Assembly (NCBI GenBank): GCA_033344915.1
Contig: JAWPML010000001.1
Location: 2,724,369 to 2,788,368, forward strand
DNA length: 64,000 nucleotides
Source of the DNA: Acidimicrobiales bacterium
Lineage (GTDB): Bacteria; Actinomycetota; Acidimicrobiia; Acidimicrobiales; Aldehydirespiratoraceae
Direction of reading: 5' to 3'
Of the stretch, positions 59,399-64,000 are shown piece by piece (positions within the stretch are counted from its first letter, which is position 1; the number at the start of each line of letters is the position of its first letter). The notes under the pieces are model-generated. The model saw only the letters and a program-made list of their open reading frames with translations. It ran no database searches and was not told the DNA's origin. The position numbers and the translations under genes were made by a program.

Positions 59399-60828
59399 GG
59401 CGACACCGCCGCGTCCAGCAGCTCGAGGAGGCGAGCGAGGTGGGCTCGTGCCGTGCCTTCGACGCCGATGGAAACGCGCACCATCCAGCGATCGTCGAGC
59501 ACGGACGGACTGAGGAACGCCTCACCCGAGGTGTTGATCGCACGGACCCAGGCGAGCGTGTGGGTGTCGAGCGCGTCACCGTCGAGTGCCTCACCTTCGA
59601 GCGCCTCACCAGGGCAGTGGCGGATGCACACGGTCTGGAGGCGGACGGGAGCCACGACCTCCCATCCCGGCCGGGCCGCGATCTGGGCCGCGAACCATGT
59701 CGCGTTGTCCAGGTCCCGGCGCAGGCGCTCCCGGATCGCCTCGATGCCGTCGATGCGCAACTGGTACCAGAGCTTGAGCGAGCGGAACCGGCGGCCCAGC
59801 GGGATCCCCCAGTCGCGGTACTGGGTGGCCTCGCCGCCGGCGGTGGCGCGCAGATAGCTCGGGTTCGTCGACATCACCCGGATCAGGTGGTCCGGATCAC
59901 GCACGTACATGAGCGAACAGTCGAGGATCGTCCCGAACCACTTGTGGGGGTTCCACGCAATGGAGTCGGCCCCTTCGATCCCGGCGAACAGGTGCCGCTG
60001 CTCGGGGAGAACCATCGCGGCTCCCGCCATCGCCGCGTCGGCGTGTACCCACACCCCGTGGGCCGCGGCGATCCCCACGATCTCGTCGATCGGGTCGAAC
60101 GCCGTCGTTCCCGTCGAACCGAGCGAGGCCACGACCGCCATCGGCGTGCGGCCGGCGTCGACGTCGGCCTCGATGAGGGCGCGGAGGTGCTGCGGCACCA
60201 TGTCCCTCGTCTGGGGGTCGATGTCGACGAGACGGATGTGATCCGCCCCGACACCGGCGAGTAGCGCGGCCTTGCGGACCGAGGAGTGCGCCTCGGTCGT
60301 GGTGTAGACGCACAGCGGGGCCGACTCGCCGACGAGCCCGGACGACGCCTGGCCGTGGTCCGTCGCCCGCTCCCGGGCGGCCAGCATCGCCACGAGGCAG
60401 GTCGTGGAGGCGGTGTCCTGGATGACACCCTTCCACTCGGGCGGCAGTCCGGTCAGTTGGCGCAGCCAGTCGACGACGACCTCCTCCACCTCGGTCAGCG
60501 CGGGCGACGACTCCCAGGAGATGCCGAGCGACGACAGACCCGACGACGCGATGTCACCCAGAATCGACGAGAGGGAGGCGTTCGCCGGAAACCAGCCGAA
60601 GTGCATCGGGTGCTGCACCTCCAGCACCCCGGGCGCGACGATGGCATCGAGATCGGCCAACACCGCGGCGGCCGAGTCGACCTCGGTCGGCGGTTGGGCG
60701 GGAAGGGCGGCGATCAGGTCGCCGGGTTCGACATCGGGCCGGACACGGCGCTGCTCGACCGAGGCGCGCCGGTCGGCGATCCAGTCGATCAGTTCGTGGC
60801 CGGCAGCGCGGAACTCCTCGGGCGTCAC
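59395..60828 (-). CDS. Group II pyridoxal-dependent decarboxylase (aromatic L-amino acid decarboxylase-like)
   Basis: 477 residues from GTG 60828. Family features: HPMHFGWFPANASLSSILGDI (substrate pocket near residues 75-95), QDTASTTCLVAMLAARE, HADAAMAGAAMV, and the PLP lysine K296 in WNPHKWFG. It most resembles tryptophan/tyrosine/DOPA decarboxylases (AADC type). A Leu/Glu/Gly-rich segment of three pentapeptide repeats (GEALE-GEALD-GDALD) interrupts the C-terminal domain. Coupled to kynU and preceded 9 bases upstream by the P450 gene, suggesting an aromatic amine or kynurenine-type substrate. Confidence 0.9.
   Translation of the reverse strand: MTPEEFRAAGHELIDWIADRRASVEQRRVRPDVEPGDLIAALPAQPPTEVDSAAAVLADLDAIVAPGVLEVQHPMHFGWFPANASLSSILGDIASSGLSSLGISWESSPALTEVEEVVVDWLRQLTGLPPEWKGVIQDTASTTCLVAMLAARERATDHGQASSGLVGESAPLCVYTTTEAHSSVRKAALLAGVGADHIRLVDIDPQTRDMVPQHLRALIEADVDAGRTPMAVVASLGSTGTTAFDPIDEIVGIAAAHGVWVHADAAMAGAAMVLPEQRHLFAGIEGADSIAWNPHKWFGTILDCSLMYVRDPDHLIRVMSTNPSYLRATAGGEATQYRDWGIPLGRRFRSLKLWYQLRIDGIEAIRERLRRDLDNATWFAAQIAARPGWEVVAPVRLQTVCIRHCPGEALEGEALDGDALDTHTLAWVRAINTSGEAFLSPSVLDDRWMVRVSIGVEGTARAHLARLLELLDAAVSP
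59566..59610. repeat. 15-bp tandem repeat, three units, inside the decarboxylase gene
   Basis: Units at 59566, 59581 and 59596, consensus KTCGAGYGCSTCACC, differing at one or two bases each. In frame, it encodes three [G-E/D-A-L-E/D] pentapeptides. Copy number could vary without breaking the frame. Confidence 0.75.
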
Positions 60829-60838
60829 GCCGTGACGC
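60822..60838. promoter_or_regulatory. Perfect palindrome GCGTCACGCCGTGACGC over the P450-decarboxylase junction
   Basis: Eight-base arms (60822-60829, 60831-60838) around one C, covering the decarboxylase start codon and the P450 stop. As RNA it could form a hairpin only with a larger loop; as DNA it is a good operator-sized site. Function unproven. Confidence 0.45.
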
Positions 60839-62163
60839 TACCCCTCGCCGCGTTCGACGGCCCCGCCGTAGCCGTCCGTGCCCGAGGCGCCCGCGGCCGA
60901 GCCGAGCCGGTCGAGCGGCGTCGTGTTCGTGGACGGCGTGGGGGTGAACTCGACGGGCATCTCCTTGACGCCCCCGATGAAGTTCGAGCGCAGGTAGGCC
61001 AGCTCACCGGCGAGACGGATGTCCGGCAGCCGCTCGGCGATCCCCTTGAACATCAGGGCGATCTCCATCTTCGCGAGGTTCGACCCCAGGCAGAAGTGGG
61101 GACCACCGCCGCCGAACCCGACGTGGTCGTTCGGGCTCCGGGTGATGTCGAACGTCCACGGGTCGTCGAAGGCGCGGGGGTCGCGGTTGGCTGCGATGTG
61201 CCACATCACGACCTTGTCACCCGCCTTCATCTTCACCCCGTCGATCTCGTAGTCCTGCATGCACTGGCGGCGGAAGTTGAGCACCGGGGTCGCCCAGCGG
61301 ACGACCTCGTCGACCATCGTGTCCTCGTACTTCGCGGGGTCGCTCTTGTAGAGCTCCCACTGGTCGGGGAACTCGAAGAAGCCGTGCATCCCGCGGGTGA
61401 TCGAGTTCCGGGTGGTCTCGTTGCCGGCCACGCAGAGCAGCAGGAAGAACATGTCGAACTCTGTCTCGTCGAGTTGCTCGCCGTCGATGTCGGCCGACAG
61501 GAGCGTCGTGATGATGTCGTCGGCCGGCGCGTCCCGCCTCTCCTTCTGCAGGGCGTTGGAGTAGGCGAACAGCTGCGAGAACGCCGTCATCACGTCCTCC
61601 TCGCTCTGGGCGAAGTCGGGGTCGTCGGCCCCGATCATCGAGTTGGTCCAGTCGAAGATCTTCGAGCGGTCGTCGAGCGGGATGCCGACCATCTCGGCGA
61701 TCGCCTGGAGCGGCAGTTCGGCGGAGAGCTCCGTGACGAACTCGGCCGTGCCCCGCTCGCACACGCGATCGATGATCATCTGGGTGCGGTTGTGGAGGTA
61801 GTCCTCCAGCAGGTTGATCATGCGGGGCGTGAATCCCCGACTCACGATCCGGCGGTAGCGAGTGTGCTTCGGCGGGTCCATGGAGAGCATCAGGGAGTCG
61901 TTCTGGAAGTCGTCCAGACCGTCGGCCCGCTGGCGCTCCTGCATCTGGGTGCCGCCCTCGTTGGACGAGAAGATCTCGGCCTGACGGTTGACCTCCTTGA
62001 GGTGGGCCTGGCGGGTGATCGCCCAGAACCCCGGGCCCATGTCACCCTCGTCGACCCAGTGGATGCCCGGATCGGTCTCACGCAGCTGTTCGAGCATCGC
62101 GTGGTGTTCCTGGCGCTGGAACGCATCCATGTCCCAGAGATCGACATCTTCAAACGTGGTCAT
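60838..62163 (-). CDS. Cytochrome P450 (CYP125-like)
   Basis: Soluble bacterial P450 of 441 residues from ATG 62163. Heme-ligand Cys358 in FGGGGPHFCLGSNLAKME, I-helix oxygen-activation motif AGNETTRNS, K-helix ExxR in DEVVRWATPVLNFRR. The N-terminal and B-C regions (GFWAITRQAHLKEVNRQAEIFSS, SLMLSMDPPKHTRYRRIVSRGFTPRMI) resemble steroid and fatty-acid hydroxylases of the CYP125/CYP142 type. It needs separate ferredoxin and reductase, not encoded here. First of four tightly spaced genes with decarboxylase, kynureninase and hotdog-like protein. Confidence 0.92.
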   Translation of the reverse strand: MTTFEDVDLWDMDAFQRQEHHAMLEQLRETDPGIHWVDEGDMGPGFWAITRQAHLKEVNRQAEIFSSNEGGTQMQERQRADGLDDFQNDSLMLSMDPPKHTRYRRIVSRGFTPRMINLLEDYLHNRTQMIIDRVCERGTAEFVTELSAELPLQAIAEMVGIPLDDRSKIFDWTNSMIGADDPDFAQSEEDVMTAFSQLFAYSNALQKERRDAPADDIITTLLSADIDGEQLDETEFDMFFLLLCVAGNETTRNSITRGMHGFFEFPDQWELYKSDPAKYEDTMVDEVVRWATPVLNFRRQCMQDYEIDGVKMKAGDKVVMWHIAANRDPRAFDDPWTFDITRSPNDHVGFGGGGPHFCLGSNLAKMEIALMFKGIAERLPDIRLAGELAYLRSNFIGGVKEMPVEFTPTPSTNTTPLDRLGSAAGASGTDGYGGAVERGEG

Positions 62164-62242
62164 TCGGACCTGCTCCTCACCCCGAACCGGGGAAACCTTC
62201 CGTGGAAGACAAACCCTAGGACGCGGCGGGAACCGGGGCGAG

Positions 62243-63382
62243 TCAGCCCGGCACGGCGACCTGCGGTTCCGGACCGATGTAGCGGGCGCTGGGGCGAACG
62301 ATCTTGCCGACACCGTGCTGCTCGATCACGTGGGCGGACCAGCCGATCGACCGGCTCACGGAGAACGTCGGGGTGAACATGGCCCGGGGCAGCCCCGCGA
62401 GCTCGAGCACGACGGCCGCCCAGAACTCGACGTTGGTCACGATTCGCTGGCCCGGCTTCCACTCGGCGAGCACGGCCAGGATCTCCCGCTCGATGCCGGC
62501 CGCCCGTTCGACCAGGTCTCCCCCGAGCCGCTCGGCCGCTTCGCGCAGCACCACACCTCGCGGGTCCTCCGCCCGGTACACCGCGTGGCCGAAGCCCATG
62601 ATCTTCTCGCCGGTGTCGAGTTGACGGCGGACCCAGTCGGCCGCCCGATCCGGTGTCTCGATCTCGTCGATCATCGCGATGCACCGACTCGGCGCCCCAC
62701 CGTGCAGCGGACCGGTCAGCGCGCCGACGGCCGCGACGAGCGACCCTGCCATGTCGGCCCCCGTGCTCGCGACGACGCGGCCGGTGAACGTCGAGGCGTT
62801 GAAGCCGTGGTCCACTGTCGCGACGAGGTACTGCTCGACCGCTCGCGCCGCCGCGGGATCCGGCATCGAGTCCGTCGCCATGCGGAGATAGTCCGCCGCG
62901 TGCCCGAGCTCGGGATCGGGCGGGACCGGTGCCTCGCCCTGGCGAACCCGATGGTGCCGGGCGAGGAGCGTGGGCACGACGGCGACCAGGCGAAGGGCGT
63001 CGTCGTCGATCTGCTCGTCGGTGCGATCGAGCATGGACCCGCGGGCCTCGTGGTCGCCGAGTGTCAACAACCCGACCCGCAGCGTGACCATGGGGTCGGC
63101 CACCCGGGCCGCCGTCTCGTCGACGAGCTCGGCGACCGAGCCCGGCAGGTGGCGGTAGCGGCCGCCGTCGATCGACTCGGCCGCCGGCGGCAGCTCACCG
63201 CGCAGCTGGAGGGTCCAGACGTCCTCGAGCGTGTGGGTACGGGCGAGTTCGGCCGCGTCGTAGTGGCGATAGTGGAAGAAGCCCTCCTGGCCGCGAACGT
63301 CGCCGAGCACGGTGTCGGCGACCGCCAGACCCTTCAGACCGGGGGGAGCGATGAGTGGATCAGGGGTGTCGTTGTCGGTCAT
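62243..63382 (-). CDS. Citrate synthase family protein
   Basis: 379 residues from ATG 63382. Catalytic histidines in TGPLHGGAPSR and GFGHAVYRAEDPRG, followed by the Asp region FSVSRSIGWSAHVIEQ. The NVEFWAAVVLELAGLPRAMFTPTFSVSRSIGW stretch is that of citrate/2-methylcitrate synthase 2 in actinobacteria. It condenses acetyl-CoA or propionyl-CoA with oxaloacetate. Divergent from a second citrate synthase gene carrying an HTH, with operator-like repeats between. ATG 63400 is an alternative start without a better ribosome site. Confidence 0.9.
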   Translation of the reverse strand: MTDNDTPDPLIAPPGLKGLAVADTVLGDVRGQEGFFHYRHYDAAELARTHTLEDVWTLQLRGELPPAAESIDGGRYRHLPGSVAELVDETAARVADPMVTLRVGLLTLGDHEARGSMLDRTDEQIDDDALRLVAVVPTLLARHHRVRQGEAPVPPDPELGHAADYLRMATDSMPDPAAARAVEQYLVATVDHGFNASTFTGRVVASTGADMAGSLVAAVGALTGPLHGGAPSRCIAMIDEIETPDRAADWVRRQLDTGEKIMGFGHAVYRAEDPRGVVLREAAERLGGDLVERAAGIEREILAVLAEWKPGQRIVTNVEFWAAVVLELAGLPRAMFTPTFSVSRSIGWSAHVIEQHGVGKIVRPSARYIGPEPQVAVPG

Positions 63383-63407
63383 GTCTCCAACCTGCGCCAT
63401 CGCGGGT

Positions 63408-63450
63408 ACATTGACAACATTGATCGGCTCAACATTGATCGAATCAATGT
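63408..63450. promoter_or_regulatory. Repeated ACATTGAT half-sites in the divergent citrate synthase promoter region
   Basis: ACATTGAC (63408-63415), ACATTGAT (63417-63424) and ACATTGAT (63432-63439), the last forming a perfect inverted repeat with ATCAATGT (63443-63450) around CGA. TTGACA (63411-63416) overlaps the first site and could be a -35. Arrangement fits cooperative regulator binding, possibly by the HTH of the adjacent citrate synthase. Confidence 0.65.
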
Positions 63451-63483
63451 ATGGGCATCGGGCCAGGGGAGGAGAGAGGAGTG

Positions 63484-64000
63484 ATGGTGAGCGTGCCGGA
63501 CGACGAACGCATCAGTGCCGCCGAGGCCGCCTCCCGGCTCGGGGTGAAGCGGGAGACGATCTACGCCTACGTGAGCCGCGGCCTCCTGCACTCGAAGCGA
63601 CACCTCGACGGGAAGTCCTCCACGTTCGACCCGGCCGAGATCGACCGATTCCGGCGTCGCAAGGCCGACGATCGACCCGGTCGGCTGGAGGTGCCGGTCG
63701 CCTCCGGGATCACCGAGGTCCTCGACGGGTCGGTCCGTCTCCGCGGCCACTCGATCGGCGATCTCGTCGACGCCGGCCACAGCTATGAGTCGGTCGCGGA
63801 GCTGCTGTGGACGTCGACACTCACCGAGCCGGTCCCCTGGACCCCGTCGGCCCCCGTCGCCCGAGCGGTGCGCAAGGCCGGGGCAGCGCTGCCCTCGCAC
63901 GCGACGCCCACCGACCGCATGATGGCGGGCGTCGTCGCCGCCGGTGCCGTCGACCCGTTCCGCGACGACCGGTCCGTCGCCGGCGCGACAGCCACGGCCC
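63484..64000 (+). CDS. Citrate synthase with N-terminal helix-turn-helix (3'-truncated by window edge)
   Basis: Starts at ATG 63484 with GGAGAGAGGAG ahead. Residues 10-60 are a MerR/excisionase-like HTH (ISAAEAASRLGVKRETIYAYVSRGLLHSKR, then STFDPAEIDRFRRRK), followed from about residue 72 by the small N-terminal part of citrate synthase (SGITEVLDGSVRLRGHSIGDLVDAGHSYESVAELLW). The open frame runs off the window after 172 codons, so catalytic residues are not visible. Fusions of this type are known in actinobacteria, and the HTH may let the enzyme sense metabolites and bind DNA. Confidence 0.85.
   Translation, partial: MVSVPDDERISAAEAASRLGVKRETIYAYVSRGLLHSKRHLDGKSSTFDPAEIDRFRRRKADDRPGRLEVPVASGITEVLDGSVRLRGHSIGDLVDAGHSYESVAELLWTSTLTEPVPWTPSAPVARAVRKAGAALPSHATPTDRMMAGVVAAGAVDPFRDDRSVAGATATA

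Noticed and set aside
1-64000. tRNA, rRNA, CRISPR arrays, insertion sequences, prophage or integrase genes
   Set aside because: No T-loop pattern with acceptor pairing, no regularly spaced repeats, and no transposase or integrase motif was found on either strand.

Overview
The window is high-GC DNA packed with short-spaced or overlapping genes, many of them joined by ATGA/GTGA stop-start overlaps. The gene content points to an actinobacterium: an F420-type (LLM class) oxidoreductase, a WXG100 protein beside an FHA-FtsK/SpoIIIE ATPase, DUF2510 proteins, a DUF222/HNH (13E12-type) endonuclease gene, and a citrate synthase with an N-terminal helix-turn-helix. By overall flavour I infer a free-living, lipid- and amino-acid-degrading member of the Acidimicrobiia or a relative, but no rRNA or taxonomic marker is present to prove it. 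No tRNA, rRNA, insertion sequence, prophage or CRISPR array was seen, and no gene-free stretch exceeds 300 bases.

Layout. 1-3591: end of a molybdate-type ABC transporter (permease cut by the window edge, short ATPase), an SDR, and LivG/LivF ATPases. 3645-4456: two small membrane proteins. 4460-11449: acyl-CoA synthetase and carotenoid oxygenase on the minus strand, diverging from a Liv-type binding lipoprotein, a fused LivH-LivM permease and a TetR regulator; together with livGF this looks like an uptake and degradation locus for a carotenoid-derived or similar hydrophobic acid. 11650-14762: S9 peptidase and Gfo/Idh/MocA oxidoreductase, preceded by a structured intergenic RNA candidate. 14747-19128: a two-gene type VII secretion-like locus. 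19251-21885: LLM oxidoreductase and two enoyl-CoA hydratases. 21954-26713: coupled plus-strand run (DUF2889, MFS, alcohol dehydrogenase, coiled-coil protein, phytanoyl-CoA dioxygenase-like). 26719-32393: FG-GAP-like lipoprotein, ECF sigma factor with a putative membrane partner, SDR, sulfotransferase, nucleoside hydrolase. 32403-35841: TetR regulator diverging from a small protein and an MMPL transporter across a palindromic operator. 35929-38932: membrane protein, DUF222/HNH gene and DUF3024 gene, with a cluster of identical palindromes. 39003-45450: ileS and two secreted or membrane proteins. 45456-50807: 2OG oxygenase, second FG-GAP-like lipoprotein, toxin-antitoxin pair, aldehyde dehydrogenase, FkbM-like protein. 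50898-55968: FAD amine-oxidase-like enzyme and nrdAB. 56090-63382: minus-strand run of citrate synthase, P450, aromatic decarboxylase, kynureninase, hotdog-like protein and threonine dehydratase. 63484-end: HTH-citrate synthase, cut by the window edge.

The main unexplained structures are two families of dispersed palindromes: GGGGTCAGACCCC-type hairpins sitting at gene ends (three copies), and GTCCCCGCGGGGAC palindromes (five copies, four within 1.9 kb around the DUF222/HNH gene, three of the five inside coding sequence). Clear candidate operators lie in front of the toxin-antitoxin pair, the TetR/MMPL divergon and the HTH-citrate synthase divergon.
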